From Xenorhabdus khoisanae (GTDB lineage: Bacteria; Pseudomonadota; Gammaproteobacteria; Enterobacterales; Enterobacteriaceae): a stretch of 35,346 nucleotides of DNA. Position 1 is the stretch's first letter; the number at the start of each line of letters is the position of its first letter. The translations under genes and the position numbers were made by a program. Positions 27,670 through 35,185 of this stretch are shown piece after piece. The notes under the pieces were generated by a model. The model saw only the letters and a program-made list of their open reading frames with translations. It did not search any database and was not told the DNA's origin. The stretch spans positions 1-35,346 of the forward strand of contig NZ_LFCV01000130.1 of assembly GCF_001037465.1 (NCBI RefSeq), read 5' to 3'.

Positions 27670-28539
27670 TCAGTTAAGAGAAAAATGCTGCGAGATTAGA
27701 TGTGGATTACTCTCAAGCATTTCGATTTCTGGTGAATAGACCTCGATGACAAGACCGTCAGGATCTTCAAAGTAGAAAGCTGTACGCACACGATCAGGCC
27801 CCAAATGATAACCAGGCGCTGGACCATTGCCCTTTACGATCTTGATATTGCCATCCACCTCTACTATTTCTGCGATCGATTTAACACCTCCAGGGTCTGT
27901 GCGTACGCCAAAATGGTAGCCTGGTGGGTAGAAAACAGTATCCGTCTGTTCGATAAAGAAATCGAAGCCGTTCAGCTCCATCACAACCTTCTTTGGACCC
28001 AGGTTATAGCAGTAAGAAGCTCCTAAGATTCGATGGTAGAAATTAACAGATTTGTTAAGATCTTGTGCGAGGATGTTGATATGGTTCACTCGTAGTTCGC
28101 TCGATTTACCCTCTTCAGGTTTGTCGCGTAAGCGCCGCCACATCTTGATACAGGCAGTAAATGTAGCGAAGCCTGCAAGCCAGCCGTGTACGACATCAGC
28201 TGACTCGCTTACAGATTTTACCTCTAGTGCGAGAGGGTAACAGAACATATCCTGAAGACTTTCGTGCCATACAGTAGATGTTTCACCATTGGCACCTTCC
28301 GGATCGATATATATCTGTGCAACAGCAACCCGCCCAACTTCAGTTAGTCTTTTGCTTTTTATCGCACTTGATGTACCACTCGAAAGCACAAATATCCCAT
28401 CAGGCGTTGTATTGCCCACTTCAACCATACTCAATCGGTAGCCAGCTGCTGTGCATTGTTCGGATAACGTATGAGCGACCTGTTCCGCGTCTACCGGATT
28501 AATATCAAGATTGATTAGTTCGAAGACAAGCATAGTCAT
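27670..28539 (-). CDS. VOC-fold protein with extra N-terminal domain, possible ToxM/TxDE-like self-resistance enzyme
   Basis: The 289-residue protein has a vicinal-oxygen-chelate module at about 150-275. VNHINILAQDLNKSVNFYHRILG gives metal ligand H153, GYHFGVR gives H209 and EDPDGLVIEVYS gives E266, the usual His-His-Glu triad. The first 140 residues form a separate domain not recognised. Toxoflavin-degrading enzymes (TxDE/TflA and Pseudomonas ToxM) are VOC proteins, so a self-resistance or ring-modifying role is attractive; single-domain relatives are about half to three-quarters this size. Its ATG overlaps the methyltransferase stop by four bases (ATGA). Function inferred from context. Confidence 0.75.
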   Translation of the reverse strand: MTMLVFELINLDINPVDAEQVAHTLSEQCTAAGYRLSMVEVGNTTPDGIFVLSSGTSSAIKSKRLTEVGRVAVAQIYIDPEGANGETSTVWHESLQDMFCYPLALEVKSVSESADVVHGWLAGFATFTACIKMWRRLRDKPEEGKSSELRVNHINILAQDLNKSVNFYHRILGASYCYNLGPKKVVMELNGFDFFIEQTDTVFYPPGYHFGVRTDPGGVKSIAEIVEVDGNIKIVKGNGPAPGYHLGPDRVRTAFYFEDPDGLVIEVYSPEIEMLESNPHLISQHFSLN

Positions 28540-29588
28540 ACCTCACTAGCAGGTCGTTGACCGATGAGAAGAGTATAGCGACCAATTAAGTGCTCGCTGA
28601 CAGACAAACCATTTTCATGCACAGCACGTGCTATCCATTGTGTTGGATGTAGTTCACCGTGATTAGTGTTAACCATCATGTGGAGTGAAAAGTCAGCAGA
28701 TAGCGCGGGAGTGACACGATTTTCATCCATTGTCATTGTAAGGATCAGGAATGAACCACCTGGATTCACAAGACTGGATGCATGACGGATTACCTTAAGC
28801 GCTTCCGTTTCATCAAAGTAGTGAAGGCAATCATTCAACATAACGATGTCAGCGGTCACTCCCTCAAAGTTGAGAGAATCAAGCAGGTTTTTCTCACAAA
28901 ACTCGAGCCGCCCACTTAGGCCATATGCTTCAATAGTTTTCTGTGCAGCCTTGCGAGTAGTTGGCAGGTCCCATATCTGGCCTTTCAGCTGTGGATGACG
29001 GCGTAATGCCTCCGCGAGGTAGGTGCCGTGCCCACCGGCAAGATCGATCGACGTATTTGCGCTTGTGAATACACTGAGGCTGCACACGACGTCACGCATA
29101 GGCTGACTTAGACGTACCATAGCGTCATTAAATGCGTCGCGGGCGCGCTCATCGTGTTTGAAGCGGCTTTCCTGTTGGAAATCGAGAGGTTTTTCGCTGC
29201 GTAAAATTTCTCCAATTCGGGGCCAGTTATCCCACTGCAAATGCTGATGCTCAATAATTGCGCCTATGTAGTCGGAACTGGTACTTGTCAAGTATCGTGT
29301 AGTCAATTCAGTGTTCAAAAACTCGTTGCCATCCTTCCTTAGAAGCCCGAGAGCAACAAGTGCATTTAACAGGATAAATACCTTGCTCTCGACCATGTTG
29401 AAATTTTTGGCAATCTTGGCTGATGTACAGCTTTCCTGTGTCAAATCAAATAGCTTTTCGGCAACGGCATAGTGCAGGACTGCCGATTGCCGGTATTGAT
29501 CGGACAATTTCACCAAATCGACGACTGAAGTTAATGTAACTTTATCGTTTGTCGACTCATAAATTGTCTCAGTTGCCAGTTCGATCAT
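28536..29588 (-). CDS. SAM-dependent methyltransferase, O-methyltransferase (PF00891-like) family
   Basis: The 350-residue protein has the build of plant-type/antibiotic O-methyltransferases: an N-terminal helical dimerisation and winged-helix part (about 25-100, with LHYAVAEKLFDL and VFILLNALVALGLL), then the SAM fold with motif I DLAGGHGTYLAEAL near 183, DLPTTRKAAQKTI, and motif IV ADIVMLNDCLHYFDE. Such enzymes can methylate N as well as O. The start at 29588 has AGGG eight bases upstream and is preferred to 29633. It opens the second half of the locus after a 170-base gap; it is not a member of the minimal tox set, so it could place a methyl on another ring nitrogen (as needed for fervenulin) or on oxygen. 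Confidence 0.87.
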   Translation of the reverse strand: MIELATETIYESTNDKVTLTSVVDLVKLSDQYRQSAVLHYAVAEKLFDLTQESCTSAKIAKNFNMVESKVFILLNALVALGLLRKDGNEFLNTELTTRYLTSTSSDYIGAIIEHQHLQWDNWPRIGEILRSEKPLDFQQESRFKHDERARDAFNDAMVRLSQPMRDVVCSLSVFTSANTSIDLAGGHGTYLAEALRRHPQLKGQIWDLPTTRKAAQKTIEAYGLSGRLEFCEKNLLDSLNFEGVTADIVMLNDCLHYFDETEALKVIRHASSLVNPGGSFLILTMTMDENRVTPALSADFSLHMMVNTNHGELHPTQWIARAVHENGLSVSEHLIGRYTLLIGQRPASEV

Positions 29589-29758
29589 TGAAATCCCTCG
29601 CTCAATAATATGGTTTTTGAGAAGCTGGCACACCTCGCGCCAAAGTTAATAAGTTCTTCATTTTGCTGAAAACCTACTCATTGCAAAGGTGCCATCTTCA
29701 GATACGTCAGGTACGCCACTACAGTTTTAATGCAGTCAAACCACAATTCTGATCATGC

Positions 29759-30742
29759 TCAAAGCGACTCTACGAGCCGAAAACCCATCGAGTAAATGTC
29801 ACGCTGGTAGCGGCCATGGCGACGTGCACAGCGTGCTAAATCACCAAAGCGCGTGAAGCTACCACCACGTGCTACCCGGTAGCTACTCTGAGTACTTGCT
29901 AGGTCATCGTTAATCACATAACCTCCAGGGTAGGGAGAGTAATCGTCGGCGACATATTCCTCGACATTGCCGGCGAGATCGTCGATTCCAAACTTGCTAC
30001 GACCAAGAGGAAATATACCGACAGGTGTTGTCGACAAAGGCCCAGCTTCGACCGTATTGGCTGCGTAAGGATTGAACTCGTTACCCCACGGATACTCGGA
30101 TCCAGTGCCTCCAGAAGCTGCATACTCCCATTCTGCTTCTCTAGGTAACCGAAAATGCCGCCCTGTAGCTTTGTTCAGCCAATCTGCATATGCTTCTGAT
30201 GCTTCTGGAGGAACAGACCAGACTGGATGATTTGCACGCTCGCTTGGATAGACACCGAAGGTCCAGGATGTCGGAAGCCATGGCGCTTTCGTATGCTCAA
30301 GAAATAATCGATACTCGAAGTTTGTGACTGGATAGCGCATAACCCGAAATGCCTTGATTTCCACGTTGTAGCGTGGGCATTCCTTAGCTATCCACTCCTC
30401 GATTACGCCAACACGTCCCCATTCGGCAACTATCTGTGGCACCCGCTCCAGTGCAGTACCGAGCCAAACGCTTGCGCTGGGTACGTCACACATTTCAGGA
30501 TCAAGCGGACGGATACGTGGATCGCCAGAAAAATTGAGTAATGTACCCGCCGCGTAACGGCGTTCGAATGGTGTAAACGGATCCTGAATAATTTTTATCC
30601 ACTCAGCAGGTTCAAGTTGTAATAAATCTCGATGCATTGAAAGTACCGTCGCGGGCATGCGCGCAACGAATAGATTTTCGGGCAGTGCCATTGCTGCTCG
30701 GTCACTGAGATGGTTAGGATTGTCGGCGAGCATAAGTTTCAT
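29759..30742 (-). CDS. ToxD-like formylglycine-generating-enzyme-fold protein
   Basis: The 327-residue protein has a C-terminal FGE-sulfatase (SUMF1/EgtB-like) domain at about 110-325: YPVTNFEYRLFL, HPVWSVPPEASEAYADWLN, FRLPREAEWEYAASGG, YPWGNEF, DLAGNVEEYVAD and RVARGGSFTR. The final block ARCARRHGRYQRDIYSMGFR has one cysteine (C305) at the place of the second FGE active-site Cys; the first Cys is absent, so copper-dependent FGE chemistry is unlikely as such. The first 100 residues are a separate helical part. ToxD of toxoflavin operons has this fold and its biochemical role is unsettled. GAGG precedes the ATG; the methyltransferase gene ends 15 bases upstream. Confidence 0.85.
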   Translation of the reverse strand: MKLMLADNPNHLSDRAAMALPENLFVARMPATVLSMHRDLLQLEPAEWIKIIQDPFTPFERRYAAGTLLNFSGDPRIRPLDPEMCDVPSASVWLGTALERVPQIVAEWGRVGVIEEWIAKECPRYNVEIKAFRVMRYPVTNFEYRLFLEHTKAPWLPTSWTFGVYPSERANHPVWSVPPEASEAYADWLNKATGRHFRLPREAEWEYAASGGTGSEYPWGNEFNPYAANTVEAGPLSTTPVGIFPLGRSKFGIDDLAGNVEEYVADDYSPYPGGYVINDDLASTQSSYRVARGGSFTRFGDLARCARRHGRYQRDIYSMGFRLVESL

Positions 30743-30757
30743 CGATATGGCCTCGTC

Positions 30758-31453
30758 TCAGTAATAACCTGATTTTCTAACCGTCATAACCAGATAGTTC
30801 AATCCAGTTGTTGGGCGCGGCACTCGGTGCAGACTGACAAAAGTGAAATGCGCAACGTGCAATAGCTCGGTAAGCTCAGAATCTGTGAACTCGCGATAAA
30901 GCCGTTGCGTTTTATTTGCATATAGTCGCCCCGGCTCTTTCGACTCAAACACTGATATTGTGAAGAGCCCGGATGGACGTAAAAGCTCGTGGATCCGCCT
31001 GAGATACACAGCGTATTCGTCAGGATGTTGGTGATGCAGACAGCCATTATCGATCACACCATCAAAAAGATTCTCACCATCGAACTCAGTTACTGGCGTT
31101 ATGCGAAATTGCACCTGATTGCCCCAGCGCTGTATCAGCTGTGTCCACTCGGGAAGTTCGACGAGGTCAACTGCTGTGACACTATGACCTTGCGAAAGTA
31201 AGAACTGAGTATCACGTCCACGACCTGCACCAGCGTCAAGTACATCGGAAGGACGAGCAAGATGAGTATGCAAGATAACACTTGCCTGCTGCATTGCGGC
31301 CTCTTCAGTCCAGACATCTCGCCCTTCGTTATAGCTCGTCACAAAATCCGAACGTAATACCTTTTCATAATCTCGTGGTGCCGTGTTCAGCACGTCAACA
31401 GGAGCGATTGTCCGTTGATTATCAATATAATGCAGTTTAGTGTTGCTGTTCAT
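30758..31453 (-). CDS. ToxA-like SAM-dependent N-methyltransferase
   Basis: The 231-residue class I methyltransferase has motif I VLDAGAGRGRDT at 71-82, the acidic AVDLVE after strand 2, and a DGVIDNGCLHH motif around 129-139. Size and position match ToxA, which in Burkholderia methylates 1,6-didesmethyltoxoflavin via reumycin-type intermediates to toxoflavin. GGAG is six bases before the ATG, and the ATG overlaps the stop of the WD40 gene by four bases (ATGA). Assignment rests on operon context, since small methyltransferases are hard to place by motif alone. Confidence 0.82.
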   Translation of the reverse strand: MNSNTKLHYIDNQRTIAPVDVLNTAPRDYEKVLRSDFVTSYNEGRDVWTEEAAMQQASVILHTHLARPSDVLDAGAGRGRDTQFLLSQGHSVTAVDLVELPEWTQLIQRWGNQVQFRITPVTEFDGENLFDGVIDNGCLHHQHPDEYAVYLRRIHELLRPSGLFTISVFESKEPGRLYANKTQRLYREFTDSELTELLHVAHFTFVSLHRVPRPTTGLNYLVMTVRKSGYY

Positions 31454-33147
31454 ATGTGCTCCAGTGGGATGTGGTAGACATTGCCGTCATATGAACTCGC
31501 AATAAACACATGTGTCATTGGATCATAGCTGAGGGAAGACACACCCGAGGTTGTTATCTGCACATTGATCACCCAGCGACTATCGATACGGTCGTAAATA
31601 GCAACACGGCCGTTATAGCTACCAGTTGCGACATAGCGACCATCAACACCCGCGGCAACACATTTGATCGAGTGCGTGTGGGGAGTCTCGATTACATTCA
31701 CATGGTGATTTGGTGACCATATTCGCAATTTTAGGTCGCGGCTAACCGAAGCAAAATAGCCTTCGCCGAGGCCTATACAGCCATTTGCGATCTTCTCATG
31801 TGCATGCTTAAGCGTGTACACCTGCTCAAGTGTTGACACTCGATACCAAGTTGCTGACGCGTCTGCCGCAATGGAGAAAATCAGATCACCCGAAATGGCG
31901 ATATCTTTAACGGCGTTACCATGCAGTGGCAGGTCAGTGACGTGCGTTACCTGCGAACCATCAATGCGCAGCACAATACCTTCGCCCGTGTACGTACCGA
32001 TAACTGCATGCTCTATTCCATTGAGATTGAACGATACGCCACAGTTTAATGGAGAGCGATGCTGGTACAACTCTCGACCTGTGCGCGCATCAAACACTTT
32101 GCCGAGCTGCCCGCCTGTCAGGATCACGTCACCTACAGGTGTGAGGAAATTGCACAGACTGCCTGTACGTACATACTCATGCTGGTCGATCCACACAATA
32201 CCTGCATCACCAATCGCCCACTGTTGACCATCGACTAACACAGCTGCATTGACGCCCTGTGTCGGTGCTAATTCAGACAAATCCCAGTTATCTGTCTTCC
32301 AGTTGTACAGACGATAGCTTGCCTGGAAAGTTGCAAATACAATGTGATCATCACCTTCGAAGGAGCATGAACGAGGCCATACCTCAGGTGGCAGTGACGC
32401 ACTCACCAACTCTTCCAACTGCCCAAATGGATCCACTTTCCACAGTCGCATTGTGCGGTCGTATGACAGAGATACCAGAAGTCCTCTGTTGTGGTCGAGC
32501 ACGAGACGTTTCACACCCGCATTATGTGCTCTGAACGTAACTTGCGAACCGTCAATACTAATTGAAATTATCTCTCCTTTGTCATTGCCAGCGAAAATGC
32601 GCCCGTCTGCTGCGATAGCAATCGTGTCGGTCTCGATGCCATCGAGATCGATGTCAGCAATGAGGCAGTTCTTCTCAAGTGACCAACGTTTGATCGTACC
32701 ATCGTCGCTTGATGAGACTAGTTCATCGGCATTATGCATCCATGCAACTGAGATTACGTCAGCGGAATGACCTTTGAATGTATACAGAAGTTTGCCACTG
32801 AAATCGTATACCCGGACATGGTGGTCACGTGAAGCGGTTGCGACCAGAGGCTTATCTGGATGAAATACGCTCATTTCCACATCGTCATTATGATCGGCGA
32901 ATACGGCAACCAATCGCAGGTCGGGTACAGTCCAGAGCCGGGCACTATAATCTGATGATGATGTAACGGCGTAAGTACCATCAGGTGAGAACACGCCCTG
33001 ATTCGCCAGATGATCATGCATCGCACGAGCAAGCGGACGTTGAGTTTTAGCATCCCACAGGATGACTTGGTTATCATAGCCAGCTGTTAATACGTACTTA
33101 TCGCGGTATGCAGAAATCCCGCTAATCGGTGCATGATGTGTGATCAT
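31450..33147 (-). CDS. ToxC-like WD40-repeat protein
   Basis: A 565-residue soluble protein built from about fourteen WD40-type repeats. Clear units include DNQVILWDAKTQRPL, DYSARLWTVPDLRLV, GHSADVISVAWMHNADELVSS, DGTIKRWSLEK, YDRTMRLWKVDPFG, DLKLRIWSPNHH and YNGRVAIYDRI, suggesting two seven-bladed propellers. There is no signal peptide. WD40 proteins of this size are unusual in enterobacteria but are the hallmark ToxC of toxoflavin operons, where the gene is required although its chemistry is unknown. The ATG overlaps the GTP cyclohydrolase stop by four bases. Confidence 0.85.
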   Translation of the reverse strand: MITHHAPISGISAYRDKYVLTAGYDNQVILWDAKTQRPLARAMHDHLANQGVFSPDGTYAVTSSSDYSARLWTVPDLRLVAVFADHNDDVEMSVFHPDKPLVATASRDHHVRVYDFSGKLLYTFKGHSADVISVAWMHNADELVSSSDDGTIKRWSLEKNCLIADIDLDGIETDTIAIAADGRIFAGNDKGEIISISIDGSQVTFRAHNAGVKRLVLDHNRGLLVSLSYDRTMRLWKVDPFGQLEELVSASLPPEVWPRSCSFEGDDHIVFATFQASYRLYNWKTDNWDLSELAPTQGVNAAVLVDGQQWAIGDAGIVWIDQHEYVRTGSLCNFLTPVGDVILTGGQLGKVFDARTGRELYQHRSPLNCGVSFNLNGIEHAVIGTYTGEGIVLRIDGSQVTHVTDLPLHGNAVKDIAISGDLIFSIAADASATWYRVSTLEQVYTLKHAHEKIANGCIGLGEGYFASVSRDLKLRIWSPNHHVNVIETPHTHSIKCVAAGVDGRYVATGSYNGRVAIYDRIDSRWVINVQITTSGVSSLSYDPMTHVFIASSYDGNVYHIPLEHI

Positions 33148-33791
33148 TGGGGTTCCTCTCCGAGGTTTATGGTGTGATGGTGTTTGTCAATTTTCGTACG
33201 CAAATAGCTGTGATTTGTATTATTAACGAACACCCCAGTCGGTATCACATTCCCGATCCGGATCCCATTTTTCTCGAGCTGAGCAATTTTGTCCGGATTG
33301 TTAGTGACAAGAGATACCTCGAAGATGCCAAGTGCCTGCAGCATCTCTGCGGCTACGCGAAAATCTCGCATGTCTTCAGGAAAATTGATCGCTTGGTTAG
33401 CCTCGAATGTGTCGAGGCCCTGTGAAATCTGTAAGTGATATGCATCAAGCTTGTTGTACAGTCCGATACCGCGACCTTCCTGGCGCAGATAAAGTAGAAT
33501 GCCCCCAAGCTTACCAAGCATAGTAATTGCTTCGTCGAGTTGTTCGCCGCAATCACAACGCTCAGAGCCGAATACATCGCCTGTCAGGCATTCGGAATGT
33601 ACGCGAACGTACGGTGATCTGTTGAGCGGTTCAAAGACGATTGCAAGATGTTCTCCAATATCAGAAAGGCCAGAGAACGTTACCATCTCGGCTTCAAACC
33701 TCTGTTTACTGGTACGAGAATGTATAGGAATTTTGACGCGGGTCCGAACAGATGCGCTCAGTGTTATTGGGGTTATTAGAGCTTCATTCAT
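33144..33791 (-). CDS. GTP cyclohydrolase II paralogue (ToxB-like)
   Basis: This enzyme opens GTP to 2,5-diamino-6-ribosylamino-pyrimidinone phosphate, the entry to riboflavin and also to toxoflavin. The 215-residue protein has the three zinc cysteines (C68, C79, C81 in ECLTGDVFGSERCDCG), the RQEGRGIGL block at 103-111, and LVTNNPDKI. It is a stand-alone RibA domain without a RibB part. First gene of a four-gene coupled run, it is best read as a pathway-dedicated copy beside the housekeeping ribA elsewhere. The ATG at 33791 gives a family-like start, but its GAGA site is weak; a TTG at 33815 is possible. The divergent ArsR-rhodanese gene begins about 360 bases away. Confidence 0.93.
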   Translation of the reverse strand: MNEALITPITLSASVRTRVKIPIHSRTSKQRFEAEMVTFSGLSDIGEHLAIVFEPLNRSPYVRVHSECLTGDVFGSERCDCGEQLDEAITMLGKLGGILLYLRQEGRGIGLYNKLDAYHLQISQGLDTFEANQAINFPEDMRDFRVAAEMLQALGIFEVSLVTNNPDKIAQLEKNGIRIGNVIPTGVFVNNTNHSYLRTKIDKHHHTINLGEEPQ

Positions 33792-34147
33792 TCTGTGTTT
33801 CTCGCAGTTAGTCAACTAGCCAATATTTTGTTTAAATACGATAGTCGACAATAGATAAATTGCTCGTTCATCGTAAGAACAGCTTCGCAAAAGGCCCGCA
33901 GTCAGCCAGTGCAGACAACAGGAACGACAACTTCTCGGCGAAGCAAAAATCACGGTTGAGTCGAAATCAGACATCGACCAGAACCTTCCACGATCATTGA
34001 GTCCAGTACGCTATATACGTGAATTTGCACAGTTTGCAGCCAATTACGCTCCATTAAACTATCATTCCAGCAATAAATGGATCAATGGCATAATATGATT
34101 AATTATGTTATCTATGTCGCAAATGTTGATGTTTGAAACGTTATTAT
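33792..34147. other. Divergent intergenic region of the azapteridine-like locus
   Basis: About 355 bases separate the ToxB-like gene from the regulator and should hold both promoters. A reading frame open over about 70 codons at 33881-34099 has no start codon and no familiar content. CATAAT, seven bases, ATTATG at 34089-34107 is an operator candidate listed separately. On the minus strand TTGTCG, 17 bases, AAATAT near 33827-33856 is a weak promoter possibility for the biosynthetic operon. Confidence 0.35.
34089..34107. promoter_or_regulatory. Candidate operator upstream of the second ArsR-rhodanese gene
   Basis: CATAAT and ATTATG form a perfect 6-bp inverted repeat around ATGATTA, 41 bases before the regulator ATG. 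ArsR-family repressors typically bind AT-rich dyads of this spacing. It differs in sequence from the dyad near the paralogue (TCAAT/ATTGA), so the two regulators may have separate sites. Confidence 0.4.
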
Positions 34148-34813
34148 ATGAGAATGATTAATCACACCACTTATGTTCTTAGCGAAATGGCAGATTTAGC
34201 CAAGACACTTGGACACTTACATCGATTGACCTTGCTTGAGGCAATCTTTCGGCATGAAAGTTCGGTAGAGTATTTGGCTGAGATATCCGGCCTCTCCATC
34301 ACCAATACTTCACAACATTTGCAGCAATTACGACGTACAGGACTCGTCCAAACCCGCCGCGAAGGCAAGCATGTTCTGTATCGGATTGGTGACGGTCCAG
34401 TTGCGAATATACTGGTCGCGTTACGAAACTATCTTGCTTATCAGCAAACCGAGATTCAGCGTGTCGTTTCCAACAGCATTCATCATCCAGAGCACTTAGA
34501 AGGTGTCTCTATTGAAGAACTGCTCCACAGGCAGGAGGAAGGAATACTCCTACTGGACGTGCGCTCAGAAGAGGATTACGCCGCAGGACACATTCCGGGA
34601 GCCATCAACTTTCCAACAGAAGCGCTCGTAAATCATCTTGAGGAGCTGCCTCGCAACCAAGATATCATCGCCTATTGTGGTGGTCGATATTGCGTGCTCT
34701 CTATTCAGGCTGTCTCATTACTGCGATCCAAAGGATTTAAAGCCCTACGCCTTGGAGATGGATTCCCAGGATGGCTAGCAGCAGGTTTGCGTGTGGAGGT
34801 TTTAGGACCCTGA
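34148..34813 (+). CDS. ArsR-rhodanese fusion regulator of the azapteridine-like locus
   Basis: The 221-residue protein is a paralogue of the 213-residue regulator at 19799. It shares LGHLHRLTLLEA, LSITNTSQHLQQLRRTGLVQ and GKHVLYRIGDGP in the winged helix (about 15-90), and LLDVRSEEDYAAGHIPGAINFP plus YCGGRYCVLS (C177, C182) in the rhodanese domain (about 120-217). The pair of cysteines suggests sensing of reactive sulfur or oxidants; toxoflavin-type compounds redox-cycle to H2O2, which would make a feedback loop plausible. Divergent from the biosynthetic operon, it is the only regulator gene in the island. Start uncertain: ATG at 34148, ATG at 34154 and TTG at 34133 are all in frame, none with a strong ribosome-binding site. 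Confidence 0.85.
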   Translation: MRMINHTTYVLSEMADLAKTLGHLHRLTLLEAIFRHESSVEYLAEISGLSITNTSQHLQQLRRTGLVQTRREGKHVLYRIGDGPVANILVALRNYLAYQQTEIQRVVSNSIHHPEHLEGVSIEELLHRQEEGILLLDVRSEEDYAAGHIPGAINFPTEALVNHLEELPRNQDIIAYCGGRYCVLSIQAVSLLRSKGFKALRLGDGFPGWLAAGLRVEVLGP

Positions 34814-34871
34814 TCTCTACTTGTATACTGAGTAATTTGACCAATAAACACAACAAGCTTCGTCCTTTTAG

Positions 34872-35136
34872 AGGGTGTCGTAAAAAACCTGTCTTATCCG
34901 TTAAGATCTGCGTTCCTATCTTAAACGCAGATCTTTTATGGCCTTACTCTCTGCGTCCAATGATGGGAATACTGCTTTACGGAATAATGAAAGGGCATAG
35001 CTCGCTCAAAGAACTTGAACGTCTGGTGCGTTTGGATTTTGAGGGTATTTTAGCCGGTTATCCGTACAAACAACAGGTAATAAAAAATGCGCATGGATTC
35101 AGCTTTACAATGGATTTATCTAATCATTTCATTTAA
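34872..35136 (+). mobile_element. IS remnant with truncated transposase, right boundary of the locus
   Basis: The end GAGGGTGTCGTAAAAAACCT at about 34871-34890 is followed by a hairpin (34903-34935) and a reading frame running to 35136. The part from VLSVKICVPILNADLLWPY through MMGILLYGIMKGHSSLKELE and RLVRLD looks like the N-terminus of an IS1182/IS4-like transposase; homology then appears lost before the stop, leaving about 80 codons of a gene that should be several hundred. The first 75 bases repeat in inverted orientation at 24219-24293. The family is a guess from the transposase pattern. Confidence 0.7.
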
Positions 35137-35185
35137 AAACTGACCATCCAGTACATTTCTGAATGGTCTTAATGCGTTAATAATA

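Noticed and set aside
29590-29700. 19-codon frame (MKNLLTLARG...) before the O-methyltransferase-type gene
   Set aside because: No ribosome-binding site before its ATG and no regulatory codon run or terminator after it, so it is not a leader peptide by any visible sign.
33881-34099. Open frame of about 70 codons in the divergent intergenic region
   Set aside because: It follows a stop and has no ATG or GTG start with a ribosome-binding site and no recognisable motif; probably chance.
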